Below are positions 39,801 to 51,100 of a stretch of DNA of 64,000 bases, one piece after another (position 1 is the first letter of the stretch; the number at the start of each line of letters is the position of its first letter). Position numbers and translations under genes: made by a program. Location of the stretch: assembly GCA_037903355.1 (NCBI GenBank), contig JBAJFE010000062.1:1302001-1366000 (forward strand), read 5' to 3'. The stretch is from Trichuris trichiura (Eukaryota; Nematoda; Enoplea; Trichinellida; Trichuridae). The notes under the pieces were generated by a model that saw nothing but the letters and a program-made list of their open reading frames with translations, did no database searches and had not been told where the DNA came from.

Positions 39801-41717
39801 TGTCAACTGTTTATATAAAACGAATAGTCACAGTTTAACCTGTTATTCGTTAAATGTTGCTCACTTAACTATATGCTCTATTTATTTTAAAATCAAACCA
39901 AGTGCCTTGTCAGAGAAATGCAGGTTCCTTTCTGTTAATCACGCAGCCATCCTTTCCCATCTTCGCGGGCGAGCGTGCCGGCTATCCTGCTCTGCCCTTA
40001 CCTAAACCTTAGTCATATTATAAGCTTTATATTTACGTTTACGCTTCCAGAAGGGTAAAATAGAATGGTCAGCAAAATTACAGTATGCCAGGTGGGGGCG
40101 CGTAGCCAGCGAAATTCCGGATCGATTGCCGGGCATTCTCAAACCTGCTACATTCAGGACAAGACAAATTACGTATTTTAGATAATTACGGACTGCGGAA
40201 TACAGTATTTGCCTACGCACAATACAGCAGGTTAAAAATTAGACTCGTGCTTAGAAACGAAAGCACTTTAGGCATAGAGTGAAAATAGTTTTCTTAAGTA
40301 TTTTATATGCGCTTAGGGACAACCTTTGCACATCCATTTTGCTCGCCGTTGTTTTTAGCTCCAACACGTCATGCCACGCGTCGCCCTCTTCACCCATCGC
40401 GCGGAAGGTTACATTTTCCCTGTCCTAATCATTTTTGCTGTGGAGATGATCGTCTGTCTGCCCATTGAGTTCTTCTTTACAGATTCGAATAGCATTCAAT
40501 AAGGGAGTCTCCAAAGTGGGAATTCCGACCTTCGTCGGTCTTTAACGTCAGTACTGCCATGTCAGAGGCGCGTATGCCGCCATTCCTTCCCAAGACTCCT
40601 TCGCCAGAATTTTGCGCATAATGAAAAAAACGTTTACAATTTTATGTTCCTTGTTGGTCAAGTGCGCAACCTGTAAGAAAAAGTTAAAACTTATCCAGGT
40701 ATAGGCAATCCAGATATCACTTCTTCCACTTTCCAAAGATGATTTCACACTAATAACTTCCTTACTGTTTTGAAAATAAAGCTCTTTCTAACGGGTGTGC
40801 AAATTAACATAATGGTGGTAAGGACAAGCTACTTGTTAAACATTCTTTGCGAAGCTTTTGGGAAACGCTGGTTCCCGTCTTTAGAGCGTGAAAGATGGCC
40901 GAACGAATCATGGCATAGCACTAGTCAGGCCAAGTGCTTTAAAACGCGGGAGTCTTGGGAGGTGGTTGGTAGGAAAGATCCTTTTAAGGCACTTCGTCTG
41001 ACTAGTGCTATGCCACGATTCGCCCTGCCATTTTTCATGCACTGAAGGCGGCAGCCGGCGTTTCCTGAAAGCTTCGCCAAATAAATGCTTAACAGGTAGC
41101 TTGTCCTTACTACCATTATATTAATTCCTTATTGCTTGTACAAAGGATCTACTGCAGTTTTATGACTCGGCATTGAATAAGTAGTAAACATTAATATTTT
41201 GTAAAGGATTGACGAAGAGCAATAGGCTATAAGGGAAATAAGAGGAACGCAAAGGTGAAACAAAATGAACAACAGAAAACTGCCAACGGTTGTCACCTCT
41301 GCAAATTTAATTCAGCGGCTTTGATAAACGACATGTCTTCCAAAAGACGCTCTTTTTCCTACACTTCGCGCCAACGATGCCACCATGCCTCGTTCTGCCA
41401 TCTATGCTAAGCCGTTAGGCGCTTTGATCTTCTCAAGAGTTCTTAGATTGCTATGGTCTGCCATTGGTTCGTTTGGAAGAACCAACCAAATGCCTCCGCC
41501 TCTCTGCCATGCCGAAGTCCACCTGATGTCGCTGCGTCAAAAATAGACGAAGACAACAGGATAGCGGCGTACCACGTGAATTTCGATTTTCTACTCCCAC
41601 AGTGGGAGGTCGTTCGAATGTTGACTGGTTCGCTACGCGACTGTTCGTTCTCCTGTTCTGAAGGCCGTCACCATCAACCCGGTGCAGACAAGGGAAACCG
41701 AAGGGCAAAAGCAAGCT
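36828..41717. other. intergenic with dispersed repeats
   Basis: Repeat-family copies near 36995-37165 and 39915-40020 and a fold-back element at 40803-41125. Plus frames at 38770-39167 lack start or splice support. No RNA gene was recognised. Confidence 0.45.
40803..41125. mobile_element. 323-bp fold-back (MITE-like) element
   Basis: Left end 40803-40871 pairs with right end 41055-41125 over about 70 bp with few mismatches (shared core aaggacaagctac). A second inner pair, about 40903-40940 with 40984-41021, is also complementary, so nearly the whole element folds on itself with only about 40 unpaired central bases. Both strands therefore start the same short frame (MVVRTSYLL). It has no transposase, so it would be non-autonomous. 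Confidence 0.82.
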
Positions 41718-42116
41718 ATGAGAGATCGGCAATACCGTTTTTCCAGAGAAATTCGCTACGAAGGAATCAGCGGAACAGTAGCCACCAGTTTATACACGCC
41801 TAGGTCCATTCCATGGTATGGAATATTGTTCGCCATATTTCTTCTTGCTTTTGGCTTAACGCTAAGCGTTGGAGCAGGTATGCTCATCGTAGGTGCTATT
41901 GAAATTCCCGTAAGTCTTTTCAATAACATTTTTGTTTATCAATCTGCTACTGCTTATTCAAAGGGGATGGATAAGTATTCACCGTACGCGGTTTTGGCTC
42001 TCGGCATTATATGCCTAATCCCAGGCATATACCACGTTGCATTGGCTTGCTGCGCTCTTCCTGGTTGTTGCAACACCGAATTCGAAGAGATCCCGAATTT
42101 CAATCAGCTGATATAA
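41718..42116 (+). CDS. TMEM230-like two-helix membrane protein
   Basis: Exons 41718-41909 and 41964-42116 give 114 residues (TMEM230 is 120). TMEM230 is a small endomembrane vesicle protein. Landmarks: a Pro-rich turn before helix 1 (TPRSIPWYG, then [11 protein letters not shown]...), helix 2 ([20 protein letters not shown]) with the family P-G-x-Y-H motif, and the acidic end EFEEIPNF that parallels D-D-I-P-D-F. The 54-bp intron (GTAAGT...TTCAAAG) is a multiple of three without a stop; splicing it restores the normal short loop between helices. The 5' end is uncertain: the frame is open back to 41625, so an upstream exon joined near 41661 is possible. Confidence 0.75.
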   Translation: MRDRQYRFSREIRYEGISGTVATSLYTPRSIPWYGILFAIFLLAFGLTLSVGAGMLIVGAIEIPVSLFNNIFVYQSATAYSKGMDKYSPYAVLALGIICLIPGIYHVALACCALPGCCNTEFEEIPNFNQLI

Positions 42117-44890
42117 AAGCAACTAGGCATCGATTTGCTTGTTATCGATACACAGTCTCGACGATGACAATTTCCAGAATCGATGATTGCTTAGCCAAGG
42201 GCATTGTCACTTGTCTAATACTTCGACTATTCCTGCAAGCGGTCACTGACATGTAAGGAAATTAATAGGAAGTGACCGAAAAAGGATAAATAACTTGAAG
42301 CCAATAATTACTTTGCGCTGGCAGCGGTCCCTTGACGAACTTCCGACTATCTTTTTCCTTAGCCCTGACGAGCTATCCTTCATGCCAGCTTTGGTAGATG
42401 GTTGGTCGATGAGGACAAAGCGGACAAAGAGTGAAGCTTTCAAGAGCGAAAGGAAGTGTTTTAAACTTCGAACGTGCCATAGTTGAAATGCTTTAATTGT
42501 CCACCGGTTGCACGTCGTCAAACTTGTCATTTTGAGTTTTCCAAAAGTGGCACATGCCAAACGGATCTTTCGAAGAACGTGGACGAATGCGAGAACGCTT
42601 GGAAGTCGAAGTTTGGCGGCATTCGTTATGGCCATGACCGCGGCAAAGCCGAGCAGGATGTTAGCATTGTTGCTGCCAATTAGGCTGTCCAAGTGGGAAA
42701 CGACGATGATCAAAGAGAAAACGGAATTGATTGACCCTTTGAAATGCCTATCGTTGTGGCACAACGCAAGTCATCTTTCAAATTTGACGAGAGTGAACAA
42801 AGTTAAGTCTCCAAGGGCCTATGCAACAAGGCGTGAACTAAATGCTCGCTTTCTTCTCTTTACTTTTAGCTGTATTTACGTTACGCGCCATTTATGTTCT
42901 CAGTCGCATTCCATAGTGTGTAACCAATGCTTGACAGCTCAAACATACCTCCTCATTTTGCTAGGCCTAATTGGCGTCGAGTCGGGATGCCACGAAATAA
43001 AATGAGGACATTTTTGCTTTTTTCCGAATCGGTTGCAGAAGTACTCATCGCGCAAGCTGCGCATTCCTTTCTCTAAATCATTTGCGAAAGGCTGAACTGG
43101 TAGTTCAACCGTTTCTTTCTTTTTTGTCAACTAAAAAAGCTATTGAGAAAAACTGACGCTGAAGGAGAGTTTGGTTTGACAACCGTCCTCAGACCATTTC
43201 CGCACGCGCGGTTAGACGAAGGTCAAGTTTGCTAAGCACTCCTTTGGTAAGTATGTGTCTCAGCAATGCTTGAAAGCGACTAGGTGCTTGGCGGAATTCA
43301 CAAAAACAAGTCACGCAAGCATTTCCCGAACTTGAAGATTTTCGACCATCAAAAAAACTCGACCATTTCGATCAAGCACGTTCCCACCAAGAGCATATGA
43401 CGCAACCGAACGGAACATTTCGTATGAGAAGCAAAAACCACCTCGCGAACAGGTTTTTTTCAATTTAGCAACTTATAATTAGAAGGAACCCGTTTTTGAA
43501 AATTCTTCAAGGTTGCACGTCGCGCTTAGGCGTGCTGTTTTCGCTGCAAGCAAAATATGATCAATTTGATGTTCCGCACGTGGAGTGAAACAATAGACGC
43601 AAAATGACAAATAGTAACTAGGCGTTATTTTAGGGCGTATTGCTTGCTCGTCTAGCTTCGACAAAACTTAACCCGCCAGAAATGACAAACCCGTCGATGT
43701 GCGTTTTGAAAAATTTAGAATTGTCAACAAGTTTAACAAAATCATCCGTTTACATGCATAAGCATTCATAAGCCATCTAGCGCTATAGTCGTTTTTTTGG
43801 AGAAGGCTTCAATACGCAAATCCCAATTTGAATTTTCAAACTTTAGCGTCCCATCTAGAGAGCGCTCCGTCCGCTGCTGTCGAGCGTTAAGCCGGCTGGC
43901 AAACTGAACCTTTTTGTTCTCCGCCAAACATTTGACCTTTAAAAAAACGCGTAGGCAAACGACGACCCAAAGCTCGGAAGGCGTAGAAAAAAATGGCCAA
44001 TATCAGGCAGCGAATGAATTGCAAAAAAGGAGAGGCATTTATAATTGAGTTCTTTGCGTAAACGAATACGTTCGAGAGAATTGATCCCAAACATTTAGAA
44101 AATTTCAGGCATCTCGCTGACCCTGACAAGGAAGTGCTTTGACGCTATGGTGGCTCCGAGTAGGGTACTTATAAAGGCTACTCATCGCAAGAAAACTGAT
44201 CTTCATAACACTTCTTTGAGAAGCATACACATAAGCTGCGGCGCATATAAGTGCGATTCTCTTCCGTTGCGTTCTGGTCGTCTTACTTGCTAACGGCTGC
44301 AAGATGTTCACTTCGATTAAATGCATTCTTGACAAGCAGCTGTCTACTGGTTTTTCCCTAATGATAATTGATCAGATAGCTTAAAAGTGTCTTATAGCTC
44401 CTAAGCGTCCAGGCGTTACGTCAAATGAGCTCACTGTTTAAGAAATACTGTTCAATCCGACGAGTAAGTAATGAAGAGGGCGCGACAAAAGCGATAATGA
44501 ATACTATCCCTAATGCGTGGTTAGGTGAATGGAAGTGAGGGAAAATTGCAGCTCAAAAATATGAACTAAAGAAAAAAATTTGCATACAAGCACTGAAACT
44601 GTAAATTTGCGCATCTCCGTTACGCGCTCAATTTGTAGCACGCTTCCAGTCGCTTGAACCTGATTATCAAATATAAAACAGTACTTAAAAAGAGAAGCTG
44701 TTTTTTTTGCCAACTTGCCCATGAGCGTACTGGATGGGACTCTGCCCAAGCGGCAAAAACGGCAAGAGAGAATTTGCTTATACTAAAAACTTCCTTGCGC
44801 TCTGCCGTTGTCTGCACGGCGTTGCTGGGATGTTATTTTCAAACTAATTTGCAGCATTGCCATTCTTTGAAGGCGAACATCGGGCAGCTG
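42117..44890. other. weakly coding-like region
   Basis: Overlapping frames exist on both strands at 42243-43005. One plus stretch after acceptor-like gccatag (42482) starts LKCFNCPPVARRQTC and has further cysteines, recalling the start of a Ly6-like domain, but it lacks the final Cys-Asn and a signal exon. Minus frames at 43887-44335 include a short start exon with donor A|GTAAGA near 44290. None can be assembled. Confidence 0.3.
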
Positions 44891-45268
44891 TCACCGTTCT
44901 GCCATTGGGTGCAGCTGCGCAAAGTGTAATTTAATCTTCGACAAGATTCTTAGCACTATTGGAAATACGCTGTCACGTATCAAGCTGAAAAGTGACAACC
45001 AGCTTCTTCGCACAGGATTGATGAGGAGCGAAACAAACGCTAAGGGGCAAAGCGAAAGCGTCGAAAGCACTCGCGACTTACCGGCGAGCAACAAGCAGCT
45101 CTGAATGCTGCAAGCGAAAGAAGCTCATTTGCATTCTGACATTTTTATAATACAAATGAGCGCATTTCTAGCGGCATACATGCAAACGAAGTTTACCTAC
45201 CGCTCAACTCGGCCGAGATTCACTGAAGCCGAATGCCGACGCGTAGCTGTGACCACTTCTTTGGCCAT
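44891..45268 (-). CDS. predicted 80-residue protein, unidentified
   Basis: Exons 45268-45201, 45107-45082 and 45039-44891 join in phase (2, then 1) through introns of 93 and 42 bp with donors CG|GTAGGT and CCG|GTAAGT and acceptors cttgcag and ccccttag. The product starts MAKEVVTATRRHSASVNLGR and has a hydrophobic C-terminal half (AFVSLLINPVRRSWLSLFSL, then FPIVLRIL) that may embed in a membrane. A 42-bp intron is very short, and further exons downstream (near 44810-44700) could replace this stop. No family was recognised. Confidence 0.4.
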
Positions 45269-48123
45269 GTAGATGGCGTGCACACGTTATCAACTGTCGG
45301 CAGCTGGGGATGAAGGTATTTTTTTCCATTCAAAGTTGCTTTTAAAGCTGCAACAGCTTCTCAAGATATGCGTTATGAAAATAAGCCTGAAAAACTGTGT
45401 CCACTTTGAAAATGGCGAAGTTAGTCTACCGAATTTCCAAGAAAGCAATTGCTTTAGCGTATCCGCGAAAGAACAGAACATAAGATAAAACTACTATCGT
45501 GTAAAGATGCCTTTTACTTAATTACGGTTTTACAGATCACTTCCTGTTTAGCTGAGTATAATAATTAACATTACGGCAGAAATATTGCCTACATTTGTTT
45601 GCGGCTGAGTGCGACCATTCCGGCGTCCTATTTTGTTATCTTTGGCTGTTACCCATTTCGTCATAGGCTAGAAAAAATATTTTGATTAAACATCCTAAGC
45701 GTTCGGTATTGTGGAATCGTCAACTAATCTTTTGTCATTGCAGAAAAAAGACTGGAACAGCATGATAACATATGGCATTGCTATATACTGCTGAAAAGAT
45801 TCCAACAGCAGAGAAGCCAACTTGAAGACTTAGAAATACTCTGAAATTTGACTAAGGCCGATAATCTTAGTCAATTTACGTGGATGGGATTTAGCGCTAT
45901 CCAATGTCTTACGTCATCAAACGTAAAAGCTCATCGTAAGCGTCTCATTATGAGTAAAACGAAAACGCGGGGTGTTACTATTGCGGTTGCTAATATTTCC
46001 CATACCTACAACTATTAGATTTCAGTCTGGCACTTCGGGATACAAGTGTATGGATCACATTTGCATCAGTCGCATCAAATTACTGCATACCTGAGCATCC
46101 TGCTGTTCTGAAACGGATAGATCCTCTTTCTGGACGACGTAGCTGCTCCTCTACGTCAGTATAAAAGCTGTCTGATGCCGAACGTCTCTAAGCTGTTCGT
46201 TCTCGAACTGAGTCACTCACAGTACATTCTGAAGCTTACGCGCAGCTCCTGCAGGCTGTTAACATTAGCGAAAACAGAAGTACATCAAACTCGGAGACCT
46301 AAAGCTGTCGGCAATTGAACCAATTCAATTAAATTTAAATAAAACGGAAAAGTGGGTAGAAAAAAAGCTTAACAGCTTAATAGCACTGACAGTTTTTCGC
46401 CTATGCGAAACTGCGAGACAAACTCCCTATAATCATATTTACATAATAAGTACGAATGCACATATTAATTAAATGAATAAATTGAAAGTGCAATGAGTTT
46501 TAAGCCAAACGAGAACAAAGAAATTTGTTTAACAGCTTCAGTATGTAACACACTAACATTACTTAGGAGAAAAATTAAAAGTTTTTTCTTTTTCTTCTTC
46601 GTAACAGGTTTTGTAAACGATTTATAAAATCTCTTTTACATACGTTTTGTGACTCGTTGTTCATCAAATAACGTTTATTGCTATAAACGTTTCAAGCGGA
46701 GCTTTCGGGTCAGTCTTTATGTTAGCAAGCCGCTTCATCTGACCAACTTCGGCTGGGACCGCAGCTGTCAGCTCTATTTTGAGTCGTCGAGTCTTGGTCC
46801 CACCTAGTCAGTCAGACTTTGCGGCGAACGCCCAACCGACTTGCCGCGACGATGACACATTCGCCAAATCGGAAAATCTGAAGTCTGTAACGACTTCGAA
46901 CATTCAGAAATGACAGCTGGCAAAATGCGGCACAGATGCACGCAGAGTTAACCGTGAAAACGAATTATGCCAAAATAGCCTAATAAGGAAGGCGTGAAGA
47001 AAGAAACAATAGAGAAATCACATAGCAGAAACTCATCAATGCTTTTTGATATAAACAATCGTCATTTGCACAGTGACTCAGTTGTACCTCTTCAAAATGC
47101 GTAGTGAAATATCTTTACTTTTTAATTTGCATATCAACTTTGCACCGTAAGCAAAAAACTTTTGTTTAGACGTAAAATAAACATAACTACTAAACTAACT
47201 TGAACATTATAAAAAAATACACAATTTTTTGGATTTCAAAAAAGGTTATTTCCGTCCGAACGATGTTAATGGAATCAAAACAACATGCGATTTTTGGTTG
47301 CGTTGACAGTAGCGACATTTCGTCGTTTTGCTAATTGCTGGGCAAGGACACCCCAAAAGCTTCTAGTCAGTTTGCTATGTTTACGCTATACGCTTACTTG
47401 CAAGAAAACGTCAATGAATAACGTGCAGTAAAGCAACTAATACTTAACTGATCCTATTAGCGAAAGCGGCCATTTTCTGTCCAACGGTCTGTTCATTATT
47501 AACTCGCTTTTGGGACAGAACATTTCACACTACCGCGAAGGCTACGTTGATATAAAATTTGAATAATCGATAGGACTGAATTGGCGTTCTAAAAAGAAAA
47601 GCGGACAACAATTTTTTAAGGAATTTTACATAAGCATCGTAGTGAGCTTATCACGTTGATACGTATAACAGATTTTGAATAGCAAATCTCATCATCTTCA
47701 AAATAAAAATTTTTGCGGTTTTTCTACTCGTTCGTTAATGAAAAACCGCAAAAATTTTTATTTTGAATAACACACCCGTTAGAAGAGAGGGAAAAAGGAA
47801 AAGAAGAATCAATCTCATCATCTTTTCGGAAATTCTGGTACGGAAAAAAAGGGATAACTTCATTCTCAAATCTAAACAAGAATATTCGTACAGCTCAAAT
47901 TTTTCCGAAGCGACTGCGTGAAGTCTTTCATGTTAAATAGTTGAAGTTATGCTAATTTGGGCAGACAGATTTCTCTACTTCACTAAAGCTATCTTTTTTA
48001 CAAAGCAGCTGGGATAAAGACTAAATTTTTTGCTTTCAAAGATCTCAAAACGATGTAACGAAGATTTTGAACTTTCATTGTTCAAAACAAGTTTTTAAAA
48101 TACAAAAAGTAATTCATATTTCA
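45269..48123. other. AT-rich intergenic
   Basis: No frame with support. Contains the long perfect inverted repeat at 47698-47766. Confidence 0.5.
47698..47766. repeat. perfect 26-bp inverted repeat
   Basis: Arms 47698-47723 and 47741-47766 are exact complements around a 17-base loop. A short direct repeat (aatctcatcatctt) occurs at 47685 and again near 47811. Confidence 0.9.
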
Positions 48124-51100
48124 TTAGGCATTGGTCTGCGCCTCCGCTTTAGCAGTTGCTTCCTTACGAGCAAATCTTCTAGCTGGACGCCTCCAGTAAG
48201 TCTTTTTTGACAACCGTCTCTTCGCCCTCTGTTCAAGCGGCTTCTTTTCGGAAGAATCTAATAAAAAACAAAGATTAGATCAAAACATCACCGTTTTAGT
48301 TTACGCGATACCTTTCCGAACGATCCTTGCGCTACCGTCACCGTAAACGCGAACTTTTCCGTACCGCAACGTCGACAGTTCTCCAACAATTGGCTTTCTG
48401 ACTCGCGATTTTCTTCGGCCAAGAGCAACGCTGTTGGACGACACTAAAAAGTGGCCAACTTTGTCGAGCATTGCCAAGTCAGTTATAAACGCGTACGAAA
48501 CGAAGCGTAGACAGGTAAAGGTGGATGTCCGCCCGAACTAATGTACAAACTGCGTACGATTGAAAGGCCGCCGGGAAACTTGTCATTCCATTTTTCCATA
48601 ACAGCTTCAAAATTGGCCAACAGCTCGTCGACGCTTTGGTTATTGTTTCCAAAAATGAAATGACTAAAAAGCCAACTCTTTAGTCATTTCCGACGCAAAG
48701 CTGAGTCGGTTGAAATTTGAATTTCTTTTTGCTTACTATTTGTCGGCAAATTTCGTCATCGTTACGCGCACGCGCGAAACAGCTTTGCTTATGCTTTCCT
48801 CAATATGCGAGCGGCCAATGTCCACTGGAATTGGCAATCTTAAAATCAAAAGAGCTTACGGTCACAGCGGGAAAAATTTTGAGCGTTTTACTTTTTATGT
48901 AATCTAAAAGGATTTCCAAGAACTTTGTAAAGTTTAGACAATGGAAGTCGCTTGTCGACTAAAAAGACGTCGTACGATTTTGCCAATCTTTGTTTATCGG
49001 CAAATGTTGTATATTCCCTGATAAGATGACTCATTGATATTACCTAAAATATTAAAGCTATAGCTTCGAGGGAGATTTTAAAGAAAGGACTGACAAAGTC
49101 AACGCATTTCACATTGCATTCGTCCAGATATTCTTTAACAAAGCGAGTTGACAAGTCGTAGTCGTAATGCTTTCGGTGCTGGTCGATGTCGCGGACAATT
49201 AAGCACAAAGACACTTCTTGCGGAGAGATGAATCGATGCGGAACATTGCTAAAACATTTTGTCAATCGACACCGTCAACAAATAAAAAAAAAGTCAATCG
49301 ATGGAAACGTAAAAACTTCGACTGAACAACAACGCGCTGCCCCAATGGGCACTCGTTGCTCAAGCAAACCGGTTCGCATGAAGACGCTACGAAAAAAAAA
49401 TAAGCTGTGAATGGAAATTAGGTAAGCGAAAACAAGAAGGACTTTGGCCTACGAATGAAAAAAAACAACAGATAAGATCATGCAAGCAACCAATTCTTCG
49501 TTTAAACGTTAATTTCAAAACTACGAGCGCGCGCGCGCGTCTGTCATCGTATGATAAGGATCGTATAACTTTTTCAAAACGGCAAATGCCGAGCAGGAAA
49601 GAACTTACGTACAAACTAATTATTACATTTAATTGGGTCACTTTCCGATGTCGTTTTACGCGCACGTGGACAGTATCATTACATTTTCAATCTTCCGATG
49701 GCATTCGTAGCCAGAAGCAACCTGAAGACCAATCTGTACGACGGATAAATCACTGCTCATTAATTATGCCAACGGTAACATTGATGTACGCCTTCGACGT
49801 GACCTCATTTTTCTCATTTCAGCAAGAGAAAGCAACGTGACTTTTCGGTAAGTCATAACAGTTCTTTCGATGCGCGCCAACGCGCTGCGCAAATTAACGG
49901 ATATGCATTGCGATTAGACCAGTCGCGACATTGTGACCATAATGCTAACCTGTCTCCTATTTGTCAACTGTCAACGTTTAAACTTTTGAAAAAACAAAAA
50001 CTATTACAGTTGGCATATTGTCGGAATGAAGTAATTAATGTGTACTGTAAAAGCCGCAAGAGTTTACTTCCTACATGAGCACTGCCTCATTGCGATAGCG
50101 CGGAACAACCTAGCATCCCAAACGGACAGTCGCATTAAACTTAAGTAACCGAATTCAAAAACCATATATTGCATAACTTAGCGCTAAGAGCGAACTCTAT
50201 TAAAAATTCTCTTAACGGTCAAGCAATTGTTGAATAAGAATGCGCTTTGAAAAAGTGGTAGAAAAAAGAAAATGCAAAATTTACGCAATTAAGCTTCATT
50301 TCGTTCCGATGTTGCGCAAACGCTCAATGCAGATACAGTAATGGACTGAACTGGCTTATAAGATTACCGGTATAATACAACGCAACTGAAAGGGAACGAA
50401 CGGGATGCTGATTTACAAATAAATAGGCAGTCATACTCTGCTTTCATCAACTGTGCGTAATAATTTGCATTTATACCATCCTTACCCCAGTCGGTTCACA
50501 CAGTTACGAAGTACAAAACGTGTGAGTATATAATTTTGTATGCAAATTAAGTATCTCTTTTTATGTCAATTACCGAACGCAAAGAAAGTGAACAGTTTGC
50601 GAAACCAGTTTCAGTTCGTTGATCTCCTTCCTCCGCTACTCCGTCTGCGCTATATTTGGTAATAATTTCAGTTTCTGTTTTCGTCAATCACTAATTTACG
50701 ACTGTATCTTTTAATAGTTACTTTCCTCTCCATACGCATGCTTTTATCATAGGTCACAACGATAAGGGCAGCAGAGCATTTCAGCCTTGAGGGCTTTGCA
50801 TTTCTGTAAGCTTCAGTGTTTGTTTTTGTAATTACAGACCTGCTGGACAGTTGTATTACCAATGGATGGTCAAGCCGCTGAAAACGGAAAATAACACATT
50901 ACAACACAGCGCATAACTACATTATAAAACACTTTCGCGTTTTTCATGGAAGTAAGCTCTTTTTTTAGAATATGCAAATTCACTTTATAAAGTCTATAGA
51001 GACTGGACAAACCATAAAGCGTACGCGCCCAACAGACGCCATTTTTAAACTTTATAAAACTTCAAATATTCGAATGGATTTCTCTAATTCGGCAGAAATA

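Noticed and set aside
40770..41116. Two opposite frames both starting MVVRTSYLL
   Set aside because: They are mirror products of the fold-back element arms, not genes.
42243..42764. 173-codon minus frame
   Set aside because: Overlaps other frames on the plus strand, no splice or motif support, product composition uninformative.
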